Positions 35,520 to 44,979 of a stretch of DNA of 64,000 nt are shown here, piece after piece. The position numbers were made by a program, and so were the translations under genes. A model generated the notes under the pieces. The model made no database searches and was not told where the DNA came from. It worked only from the letters and a program-made list of their open reading frames with translations. Every line of letters starts with the position of its first letter. Position 1 is the first letter of the stretch. Origin of the DNA: Desmodesmus armatus (lineage: Eukaryota; Chlorophyta; Chlorophyceae; Sphaeropleales; Scenedesmaceae); assembly GCA_007449985.2 (NCBI GenBank), contig VIIQ02000669.1, positions 310,001 through 374,000 of the forward strand, written 5' to 3'.

Positions 35520-38500
35520 CTAAGAGGGCCTTTGCCCTGCTTGGTCCCTCAGCTGCTGCAGCGCTGCTGCAAGCCTGGCCTGCAGCCCCCCCACCTCCTG
35601 CTGTAGCTGCTCATTTGCACCCTGCAGCTGCACATTCTCACCCTGCAGCTGCTCCAGCTGCTGCTGCTGGGCCTGAACCACAGCCTGCTCCTGCTCCAGC
35701 TGCAGCTGCTGGGCCTCAACAATGACATGGTAAGCATCTCGGGCCCTGTCACAATCAACGCTGTCCTCCACTGCCTGCTGGACGGCCTGGGGCAGCTGCT
35801 GGGCAAGTGTTGTGGTGCCATCCTGGAGCAGTGATGCAACAGTGGTGTGGGACAACAGACAAGGAGTTGCACGCATGTAAAGAGAGGCAGCAGTGGCAGC
35901 AGAAGTATGAGAATGTACAGCCACACAACATTGGCGCAAATAATTCGCCGCCGCGTGAACAACCGTGCTTGTCAGCTTGTTACCCAGCACCAGGCAGTAG
36001 CCATCAGCAACATACTGGCAAAGAGTGCTGCTGCAATTCTGTATCATGCTGATGTTTCAGATCCAGGGCACCAGATCAAGTCACTCACTGCTGACTCAAT
36101 CCAAGGCGACACATTACACCCCAACCCATTGCCACCAGCTCTCACCTGCTCAACCTCCACCCTGATTTCAATGGGTGGTTCAGGACGCCCCGCAGACTTT
36201 CTGGGAAGTTGTCGCCAGTTGCCATAGGTAGGGATGGTGGAGTAGGAAAAATGGCACTCAACCTTCAACATCCTCAGCTGGTCAAGACTGATCAGTTGGA
36301 ACACACCTGCCAGCAATCCCAGGCCCACGAAGCTAACCCTCAGCTCCCGGAGCTGCGTGAGGCACCCCAATGCGGGTGATACCTTACAGCATCCAATCTC
36401 CCATGTCGAACAACATCTCCAGCCCGAATTTCGGTGGGTTTACACGGCCCCCAGGTGTGCCCCTGGGGAGTGAGATGTGGCCACGAGTGCCATTGCCCTA
36501 GACCCCCAGGCGTGTTGGTTGAAGAGCCGTCCTCAACGGACGCGAGGCCAATGGGACGCAGTCCTATGGCGTTAAGAGACCAAGGGGTGTCTCTGTATCT
36601 TTATCTTTATCTTTTATGCGCTCCACGCATCAAAAACCACTGGCACCTCCCCTGCGTTGATCGTGAGGCTGGTCAGGTGCTGCAGCGGCTGCCAGGCAAC
36701 AAACATGCCGGCCAAGTCCACCCCACACGCAGACCCAAAACCGTGGAAGGGGAAGCCCCCAAGGGGCTTGGGGAAGGTGATGGAGCCCAGGTTGGGGCAG
36801 CAGGCAGCCACAAGGGAGGCATTGCGGCCACCTGGGATCTGGTGCAAGCTGACACGCAGCGCTGTCAGCTGCGACAGCTGCCGGCCTGCGGCAAAGAGAT
36901 GCCGGCATGCATCAGAACGGAGGCCTGTCTTGCTGATGTCCAGGCACGCCAGCTCCGGGGACGCTGTCACTGCTGCTTTATCCGCATCTGACTGCACTAC
37001 GGTAGTGCTATGTCCAACCGGGGCAGCACCAGCTTTGTGAGCTGGGTCAGTGCTGTCAGGACAGACAAGGTGCCTGGCCCCTCAAGCGACAGATACATCA
37101 TGTCCAAGTTCTTGAGTGATGTCAGTGTGGCCAGCAGGCCCAGACTGACTGCCCCTGAGCGCACAACAAGCTCCTGCAGGCCTGTCAGCGCACACAGGCC
37201 CGGGGTTGTGCTGACACTCAACTTCTTGCCGGGTTGGTTGCTGATCGCGCAGTGGATGGACAGGCGCGTGAGGGACTGGGGCAGCTGCTGGAAGCTGGCG
37301 AGGGTGGACATGCCATCCTCCAGCGCCAGCTCCTGCAGCCGAGGCAGGCTAATCACGTGCTGCAGCACGTCGTCCCCAGCAACCACGCCAGCCAGGTGCA
37401 GGGACGTCAGCGCCTGCAGCTGTGGCAGCGCCTGTTGCAGCTGGGTGCTGAGGTTGGACGTGACTGCATCGGGGAGGTGGCGGGAGAGTGGGGCACCGAG
37501 CGCAAGGCTCTGCAGCCGTGTCAGGGCCGGCAGCCCCCGCAGCTCCACCCTACAGCCGTTGAGCTGCAGTGCTGTCAAAGCTGTGGCTAGGGAGAGCTCC
37601 AATGGCAGGAATCGGGCAGCAGGGGCTGCCTCTGCTGCTCCTGCCTCAGCGCTGGCCTGTGCTGCTGTGACGGTCAGGCCACAGCATATCAAGCACTCAA
37701 GGCTCGGCAGCCGTTGAAGGGCGGGGAGCTGCAGCTTAGGCAGCCACTCCCTGTCAGGAGCTGCGGCAGAAAGCTGGGTGATCCCAGGAGTACTGTTGGC
37801 TGCCAACCAAGCTGAGAGGCTGCGAAGTCGCTGTGGCCATGTCACAACGCCAGGCTCTGGCTCATCCCATGGGTCAACATCTGACTCATCGTCTGACTCA
37901 TCCCCCGAGCCTTCCTCTGGTACTGTCAGGCTGACTGTATCTGTGCCCTGCACTGCTGCTGTGAGCCATGCTGTGGCAACCAGTGCTGCACTGCCCAGGC
38001 GCTCTGCGGGATCCAGCACTGCCAGGATGCGTGCCAGCAGCTGTACTGGCAGCTGGGAGATGGTGGTGGCCTGGGCTCGGCACAGCAGATTGGAACAGCA
38101 TGACAGGGGCACACAGTGTGAATGTCAAGGAAACACTGCATTCAGAAATGCACACCATTGGGGGAGGGGGGGCTGATGGCAACAGTACCTCGGGTGATGC
38201 TGGCAGGATTTGGTCACACCTCTTTCACTAGATGCGCCTGAGTCAGTGAGGCAACCAGCTGCGCCTGAATTAGTGAGGCAACCAGTAAGGGGCTTACCAC
38301 CCCTGGAGGCAACAGACAGCATCATCAGTGGGCACGACTGTACTACAGCAACTATAGCTGGCCATGGCTGGCCTAGTCCAGTGCTGATCACATGATCAGC
38401 AGCACAAGACAGCAGATGATACAAAGCTTGATACTAGCTTGATACACCGCTTGAGTTCAGAACAAATCACTGGTCAGTTACTGTATGCTTGGGTGGCAGC

Positions 38501-38527
38501 AATTGTGGAACATACTTGTCCTTTCAT
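35520..38527 (-). pseudogene. F-box/LRR paralogue 3, split by a SINE
   Basis: Unit 3 of the array. Parts: 38527-38516 (MKGQ), 38070-36147 (F-box and LRRs) and 35822-35520 (coiled-coil tail with VVQAQQQQLEQLQGENVQLQ). The N-terminal two thirds are well kept: QLPVQLLARILAVLDPAERL, an acidic Asp/Glu/Ser linker, then LRRs to LVLPRLDIALP. The frame then shifts near 37003 (the next frame resumes at QSDADKAAVTASPEL). Within the last LRRs a 241-bp SINE fragment (36375-36615) splits the sequence between FDAWSA and the segment GCLTQLRELRVSF, with a 5-bp target duplication. The product cannot be full length. Confidence 0.8.
36375..36615 (+). mobile_element. 5'-truncated SINE inserted in paralogue 3
   Basis: About 230 bases nearly identical to 39169-39396 of the full-length SINE, without the tRNA-like head, ending in repeats of tatcttt. 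It is flanked by the 5-bp duplication atgcg (36370-36374 and 36616-36620). Removing the insert and one atgcg restores a sequence aligning with the same LRR position of paralogues 2 and 4, which shows the insertion is precise. Confidence 0.85.
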
Positions 38528-38621
38528 TGGGGCCCTCCAGATAATTGGTGATGTTGAGAGAGAATGCGTTTCTGCAGTAGCTGCTGGTAGAGAATCAATG
38601 GGCCTCTGCAACATATCAGAT

Positions 38622-38642
38622 AAGAAGAAGAAGAAGAAGAAG
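38622..38642. repeat. (AAG)7 microsatellite between 12-bp direct repeats
   Basis: Seven AAG triplets lie between two copies of aacatatcagat (38610-38621 and 38647-38658), about 95 bases upstream of the paralogue 3 start codon. Confidence 0.8.
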
Positions 38643-38871
38643 GTGTAACATATCAGATCTGGCAGGGCCCAACTCACTCACTCACTCATTGTTCGTTACA
38701 TTGAGATCCCCGAAAGACCCAGCCCACACCATGTAAGCTCAGGGACCCAAACCATGTCCCTCCAATGCAACTTAAGGCGCCACCTCCTTCTCGCCCAAAC
38801 CGCAGATGGTGTCAGCAGTGGCTTGGGTTTTACCTGGCACAGAACTGAGACGGAAAGGACCAATCATTGAC

Positions 38872-38944
38872 GGGTAGGGTAGCTTATTGGAAAAGCACCC
38901 GGCTTACGTCGGGGAGACCCGGGTTCGAATCCCGGCCCACCCAC
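38872..38944 (+). promoter_or_regulatory. tRNA-like head of the SINE with A and B boxes
   Basis: The segment folds roughly as a tRNA: 5' gggtagg pairs with 3' cccaccc, the A-box-like tagcttattgg lies in the D arm, and the B box gggttcgaatccc lies in the T arm. The anticodon-arm loop cttacgt would give TAC (valine-like), but the stem has a mismatch. It more likely acts as the RNA polymerase III promoter of the SINE than as a working tRNA gene. Confidence 0.7.
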
Positions 38945-39396
38945 CGGCCCCCTAGGGGGGTGATAATACCCCGAGCCAGGCTGCTGACCCGGGCAAGTGC
39001 AGTGAAGGGAGATGGATCCCCTGATGCTGATTACTGCCACAGAGGCAAAGGAAGGAATGGGTGCAGAATACAGCCGGAAAAGGCATGGAGCCCGCTATTG
39101 GGTGTGCTACCCTAGGGATTCAAGGTTCCCTCAGGTCGGGACTGAGGGGGCTCTCCCAGTGGGTCAAGGGTGATACCTTACAGCATCCAATCTCCCATGT
39201 CGAACAACATCTCCAGCCCGAATTTCAGTGGGTTACACGGCCCCCAGGTGTGCCCCTGGGGAGTGAGATGTGGCCACGAGTGCCATTGCCCTAGACCCCC
39301 AGGCGTGTTGGTTGAAGAGCCGTCCTCAACGGACGCGAGGCCAATGGGACGCAGTCCTATGGCGTTAAGAGACCAAGGGGGTGTCTCTGTATCTTT
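38872..39396 (+). mobile_element. Full-length tRNA-derived SINE
   Basis: A 525-bp element flanked by a perfect 9-bp direct repeat, atcattgac (38863-38871 and 39397-39405). It begins with a tRNA-like head (38872-38944), continues with an unrelated body, and ends in a T-rich tail (tctctgtatctttatc). The 3' 228 bp recur in the truncated copy at 36375-36615. Tail, target duplication and internal promoter boxes are those of a SINE moved by a LINE-encoded reverse transcriptase. Confidence 0.85.
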
Positions 39397-39405
39397 ATCA
39401 TTGAC

Positions 39406-40767
39406 AATACAAATTATCGTAACAAATCTGCTGTAAGCATTGCAGAAGTCACTGTACCTCGATCCAACAGTACAGTGGTGTTGCACAGCACAGCATGCAT
39501 GTGTCACGGGAAGTATATTTCAATGATCCCTGAACAGCTTACTCTTTGCTCTTACTGCCTCCTGAGCGAGGGGTCGTAGCACATCTGAAGGCCTGCAGGA
39601 GCAGCCATGCTGCTGAGACAGTGCCCGGAACCGGGGAGGTAGCAAGATTTCCTGTGGAGACACTGGGAACACACAAAGATGGGAACACAGAACACAATGT
39701 AACTAGCACTGGGTCCCCCACCGCCACCCCAGGCAACGAAAGCCTAACAAAGCAACCTCACAGTACAATAGAAGGCGTCCAGACCAAAGCTGTGAGTCCA
39801 GCAGCCCCATCAAGCCTAGTAGGGTTACCTGCAAGCAGCAGCACCACCACCGCGCAGCGAGCGTCAGGAACAGCCCACCAGGATGCCAGGAAGGAGCATG
39901 CAGGCACAAGGGGGGAGGGTGGGGGTCCTCCCCCACCCCCAGCGTAGGCTGGCAGCACCAAGTAGGCCGTCACCGTGGGCTTGCTGCTGTGCTCTACCAA
40001 CATGTTCATCAGCGTGCGCTCCCCCTAGGGGGAGGGCCTAGCGCCAGGCCTGAACATATCCCTCGACTGTGGCGCGATGCGCACATGTGCTCTGCTCATG
40101 CAGGGTTGCCTGTCTCATCTGTGGTTGCTGGCAGGTGCCATGTCATGCAATCAAACAATTTTGGTTGATGCATGGGCAGAGGACCCCCATCTTACAAAAC
40201 TTGCAAACTGCTTGTTACAAATTCATGTCCAAGTCTGCACAGCCACCACCATCATGGTGGTGTCAGGTGCAGTCACCGCCAACAGCAGCTCCAACCACTA
40301 CAACGCCAACATCACCATCAATCAAAGGCCTGCTGTGGAGTGTGCAGATGCAGGTTACCTTTCACAATGTGAACATCCCAGTCAAACACTCTTAGGCATA
40401 CCCAATGATCCTCCCCATCGTGCCCCAGATGGGGCTGACACGGCAACCCACTGCGAACCCATGCCCACACTGGCACAAGGGAAGGCACCCTGGAGCAGTA
40501 AAGCGCACTGCGCTTTACTGCTGGCAGCACAGCATGAGCGATGCGGGTAAACCAAATCAGGCTGTGGCACAATGCCCTATGCAAAAGGCACTCGCCACAC
40601 CACAACAACCCTCGCGGCCAAACACTCCAACCACAACTTGCAGACAGTCCCGGCTCATGCCAAGGCCTGACCTAAACATAGATGCATGCCGTGCAGACAA
40701 CCTGCCTTCGACCACCTGCTACTCACAACACAGGCTAGGCAGCTGCTGGTGGCTAAGAGGGCCAGAG
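39406..40767. other. Spacer between SINE and array unit 4
   Basis: This 1.36-kb stretch holds the 3' flank of unit 4 from about 40040 on, including the shared ggcctgacctaaaca near 40665. From 39546 to 39947 the plus strand is open for 133 codons with a Ser/Thr/Pro-rich product ending in PPPPPA; nothing in it identifies a gene. A near-perfect palindrome lies at 40494-40522. Confidence 0.35.
40494..40522. repeat. 29-bp near-perfect palindrome
   Basis: Two 14-bp arms (agcagtaaagcgca and its exact reverse complement) are separated by one base, c at 40508. It lies about 250 bp beyond the stop of paralogue 4 and could form a hairpin or cruciform. It may affect 3' end formation or be the scar of a palindromic insertion. 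Confidence 0.75.
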
Positions 40768-43591
40768 TCATGCTTGGTCGCTCAGCGCTGCAGCAAGCTT
40801 GGCCTGCAAGCCCCCAACCTCCTGCTGCAGCTGTGCATTCTGGACCTGCAGCTGCTCCAGCTGCTGCTGCTGAGCCTTCGCCACTGCCTGCTCCTGCTGC
40901 CGCTGCTGCTTCTGGGCCTTCGCCAAAGCCCGCTGCTGCTGCAGCTGCTCCCTCTGGGCCGCAACAATGACACTGTAAGCTTCTGGGGCCCTGTCGCATG
41001 AGACCTTGTCCTGCATTGCCCTTAGGAGGGCCTTGGGCAGCTGCTGGGCCAGTGTGGTGGTGCCATCAGCAGCCTGGAGCAACACCGCAGTGTAGGGACA
41101 ACAGACAAGGTGTGGCGTGCAGATACAGGGAGGCAACAAGGGCAGCATCAGGATGTGACTGTAACAACATTCTCACAAATGCTGCGCTGGTGTGTGATGT
41201 CAACATGCTTGCCTACTTGCCTACCAGCACCAGGCAGTAGGAAGTAGCTAGTAAAGCGGTGTGCTGCATATTGGCACTATGCTAATGCACAAGATTCAGC
41301 AGGAGCAATGCATCAGTTCAAGAGCTACTGAACCTAAAACAAAAACAACATCTTACACCCCAACCCAGGCCACCAGGTCTTACCCGCTTGCTTGTGAGCT
41401 TGACTGGTAGGCATTTGGTCAACGGGCCATAGGAATAGCGAGCTCTTGGTTTGGATTGTGGGGGATCAGGATATCTGAACTTACATTCCACATCCAACAC
41501 CTTCAGCTTCTGAAGACTGCTGAGTTCAAGAATGCCTGCCAGGAGCCCTATGCTGCAACCAACATCACAACGAACATCCAATTTCTGCAGTTGCGCGTGG
41601 CGCCCCAGTGCGCCCCACACCTCAGGAGTCAATTCCAATTGCCCTGTATTGAGTATGAGGTTGGTCAGGTGCTGCAGTGACTGCCAGCCTGCAAGCATGC
41701 TGGCCAAATCCACCTCACCCACGCCGTACTGTGGTTCAACAGGAAAGGCGATGGAGGCCAGGTTTGGGCAGCAGGCGGCCACAAGGGAGGCCTCGCGGCC
41801 ACCTGGGATCAGGTCCAAGTTGGCACACAGCTCTGTCAGCTGCGACAGCTGCCTGCCAGCGGCAAACATGTGCCGGCAATAAGCAGCACGCATGTCTGTA
41901 TTGCTGATGTCCAACACTTGCAGCTGTGGGGGTGCTGTCACTGCAGCTGTATCCTCGTCTGACGGCACCGCTTCCTCGTCAAGCGCAGGCAGCACCATGT
42001 AGGTGAGCTGGGTCAGCGCTGTCAGCACAGACAGGGTGCCAGGGCCCTCCAAACTAACCCCTAACCCACTGAACTGATCGTATGCACACCCCAACCTTTT
42101 CATTGAGGTCAGACTGCCAATCAGCTCAAGACTGACTGCCCCTGAGCGCACCTCAAATACCTGCAGGCCTGTCAGCGCACACAGGCCCGGGGCTGTGGTG
42201 GCACTCAGCTTCTGGCTGGTGTCGCCGTCGTCGTCGGAGCTGCCTGCCCAGTCGATGGACAGCTGGGTGAGAGACTGGGGCAGCTGCTGGAAGCTGGCGA
42301 GGGTGAACATGCCGTCCATAGACAGCAGCTGCAGCCCAGGGAGGCTGCTCACATGCTGCAGCACATCATCCCGAGCAACCTCGCCAGTCAGGCACAGGGA
42401 CGTCAGTGCCTGCAGCTGCGGCAGGGCGTGCTGAAGCTGGCTGCGGAGGTTGGAGGTGACTGCCTCTGGGAGGTTGCTGTAGGATCGGGCGCCAAGCGTG
42501 AGGCTCTGCAGCCGTGTCAGGGCAGCCAGCCCCTGCACCTCCACCCTGCAGTTTTTCAACTGCAGTGCGGTCAGAGCTGTGGCTAGGGACAGCTCCAACA
42601 ACAGGAGTGAGGCAGCCCCTGCTGCCTCTGCTGCCGCTGCCACCGCTGCTCCTGCCTGGCTGCTGTCCCTGCTGGCCGGTACTACTGTGATAACCAGGTC
42701 CTCACAGCTCAAGCACTCCAGGCCCGGCAGCTGTTGAAGACTGGGGAGCTGCAGCACAGGCGGCTCCACAGTAGGCGCAAAGGCCAGAAACTGGGAGAGG
42801 CCTGCATTACTGTTGGCTGCCAGCCAAGCTGAAAGGCTGTCAAACCGCTCTGGCCATGTGATAGGCTTTGCTGGCTTTGGCTTTGCTGGCTTTGAGTTTT
42901 CTGGCTCTGACTCACCCCCTGACTCATCCCCATCCCCTGACTCATCCCCTGGCTCCAACCCACCCCATGGCTCATCCCCTGACTCATCACCAGACGCATC
43001 AGCTTCTGACTCACCCTCTGATTCTGACAGGTTGTCCAAACCTATGCCAAGGACTGGTGCTGTGCGCCATGCTGGCAGCCTGATGCTGTCTGTGCCCTGT
43101 ACTGCTGCTGTGCGCCATGCTGTGGCAACGAGTGCTGCACTGCCCAGGCGCTCTGCGGGCTTCAGCACTGCCAGGATGCGTGCCAGCAGCTGCACAGGCA
43201 GCTGGGAGATGGTTGTGGCCTGTGGTCAGCACAGCGGGTTGAAGCAAGAAAGCAGGGACACACAGTGCCAGTGTGATTGTCAAGGCCACACAACATCCAT
43301 GCACACTAGGGGAAAATGGCAACTGTGGTCTAGCTTCTAGCTGGGCCTGGGTTGGCGAAGCAACAAACAGAGTCTGCATGAGCATGATTACACCGTGCTG
43401 ACGGGTATGGTCAGTGGTCGTAGCAAGCCATTGCAGAACTTCTGCAGCAGAAGTGCAGCAGCAGGTAAGAAAGCAGGATAGTGGATCTGATGCTGTACAT
43501 AGCCCTCACACCACCACACCCAGTTTAATTTGTGATTAAGCATTGTAGATTTGAGTACCCAAGTTGCAGGAAAACACACCTCTCCTCTCAT
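40768..43591 (-). CDS. F-box/LRR protein with Gln-rich coiled-coil tail (intact paralogue)
   Basis: Three exons join in phase: 43591-43580 (MRGE), 43219-41384 and 41073-40768, coding 717 residues. The N terminus is F-box-like: QLPVQLLARILAVLKPAERL then ALVATAWRTAA. An acidic Glu/Asp/Ser linker and a Lys/Pro run (PAKPKPAKPITWPERF) follow. From about residue 170 to 600 there are irregular leucine-rich repeats, e.g. LPSLQQLPGLECLSCEDL, LPQLQALTSLCLTGE, LTALTQLTYMVLPAL and LQHLTNLILNTGQ. The last exon is a coiled coil with AQQQQLEQLQ units ending QEVGGLQAKLAAALSDQA. F-box/LRR proteins usually present substrates to SCF ubiquitin ligases, with the LRRs binding the target; that role is inferred. It is the only one of four paralogues without a frame break, and its four-residue first exon is conserved in all four. 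Confidence 0.75.
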
Positions 43592-43792
43592 CAATTCATC
43601 AGATCCAGTGATCTTTGTGTAAGAAGGTTCGGCTGTTCAGAGTGCTTGCTGGTTGTCGTTGCAGTAGCAGGTGAGTCTCAAAAGCGTTACGTCTCGTGAT
43701 CCCTGACTTGCTGATGGTGAGGGCTGAGGTTTCCCCAACAAGACATGAACCTCACCAGATACAGTTGAGGCCCTTGAGGGGAAGTGCAGACA

Positions 43793-44273
43793 TTATCACC
43801 CGTTGCAGAAGCTTTGTCGTGCCCCAACCAACACGTATCCCCCCTAACGTTACAACGGAAAATAATTGTGTTCAAAAGGTGAAGATCAACATCTTGGACG
43901 TTTTGGAATTGACAGCAGATGTGCATGTGGTCAGATCTCACACTCTGGAGCAGACCGTGAGATCATGCCACAGACACCCCTGCTTGCGCTGCTCAGAAGC
44001 CAAAAGCTGCTCAAATACATGTATGATAGTTTGAAACCCTGCAAACCCACTCATGTGGCCAAACGGTGATGATACAGCAGCATGATGGGAACACTTGCCC
44101 TTCGTGTCCCACCCACAGGCCATCTGAACGAGATTCAAACGTGCAGATAGAAAAATGTTTATCTGATAGATATGCCAGCAGAGTTTCAGCGCCACCTGTT
44201 GCTGTCACGTTCGGACGTTCTGATCGTTCTGCAACTGAATCCTGCGCGACAAAGCTTCTGCAACGGGTTATAA
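43793..44273. mobile_element. MITE-like element with 30-bp terminal inverted repeats
   Basis: A 481-bp element bounded by 30-bp inverted repeats (43793-43822 and 44244-44273) that differ at two positions; the core is cccgttgcagaagctttgtc. The interior is AT-richer than the surroundings and has no long frame. The exact target-site duplication is unclear because the ends read ttat/ataa; a TA or TTA duplication is possible. A lone end of the same family lies at 34382-34410. Confidence 0.65.
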
Positions 44274-44979
44274 GCCATGACTAGACTAAGCAGATACAAC
44301 ATATACAGGCTCTTAAAAGGTGCTCCAATCACTTTACTTCACTCCTGAAAGCTTCAACTTGTATGCTCTGTTGGGCTAGCCTTGCAGTGCAAGGCTTGCA
44401 TGTCCAGCTTGATGCTGGTGAAGCCCCCAACCATGCACTTTATGTGCTCATGCCATGATTACATGTTGTTGCAGGACTTGACAGTACAATGAGGTACAAG
44501 CATCCCTGTGTCCAGTCAAGCACCAGCAGCTCATTATGCCCTCAGCATGCAGTGCGGATGCGCGTGGCACAATCGCACACAGGGAAGCTGCATGTCCAAG
44601 GTGGCTGACCAGTGTCACAGGTGGCTGATCAGTATCAAGTAAAGAACAAACAGCTTGCTGAACGGTAAAGCAGCTGGAGCACACCCGCTGCTCAGGCCAT
44701 GCACATACACCACACTGCACAGCACCACTCACAGCCCAACATTCTTCATTCATTCAACCAAGAGGCAGGTGCGGATGCAGCGTCGCAAGCAATACACAGG
44801 CTGCTGCTGGAAAACAACAAGAATGTACAACGGAGGGTGCAACCAACAGAACCACCACCCAGACGCAAACAACATTACCAACACTCCATGCTGAGTGCCA
44901 TTAGCACAGTGCTGCAACCACGCCAATGACCTTCAAGGTCTGCTGCAGTGCATGAGCCAGCACACCGCCCCCCCTCCCA
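44274..44979. other. Spacer between MITE and transporter gene
   Basis: About 700 bases downstream of the minus-strand transporter stop. It should contain that gene's 3' untranslated region. I see no supported gene or repeat here. Confidence 0.4.

Larger units (their letters stand above)
25940..43600 (-). repeat. Tandem array of four F-box/LRR gene units
   Basis: Four paralogous units lie head to tail on the minus strand, with starts at 29359, 33577, 38527 and 43591 (spacing 4.2, 4.95 and 5.1 kb). Each has the same plan: a first exon coding only four residues, a large F-box/LRR exon, and a last exon for a Gln-rich coiled coil. The 3' flanks are also alike; for example gtgcctggcacanacgc followed by ggaaagctcgt-type sequence recurs near 26065, 29950 and 35020, and ggcctgacc-aaacag near 30513, 35433 and 40665. 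This points to segmental duplication rather than retrocopying, since introns and flanks are shared. Confidence 0.8.

Noticed and set aside
38872..38944. A functional tRNA-Val gene
   Set aside because: The anticodon stem has a mismatch and the segment is the head of an element with a target duplication, body and tail, so it was called a SINE promoter.
39546..39947. Plus-strand frame with a proline-rich end, sharing gggaggtagcaagat with 49826 in the transporter N-terminal exon
   Set aside because: The shared stretch is short and the rest does not align, so neither a gene nor a retrocopy can be supported.
43574..43591. CRISPR-like or phage-derived structure in the array
   Set aside because: The repeats are kilobase-scale eukaryotic gene units with introns. 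There are no short regularly spaced repeats and no prokaryotic genes.
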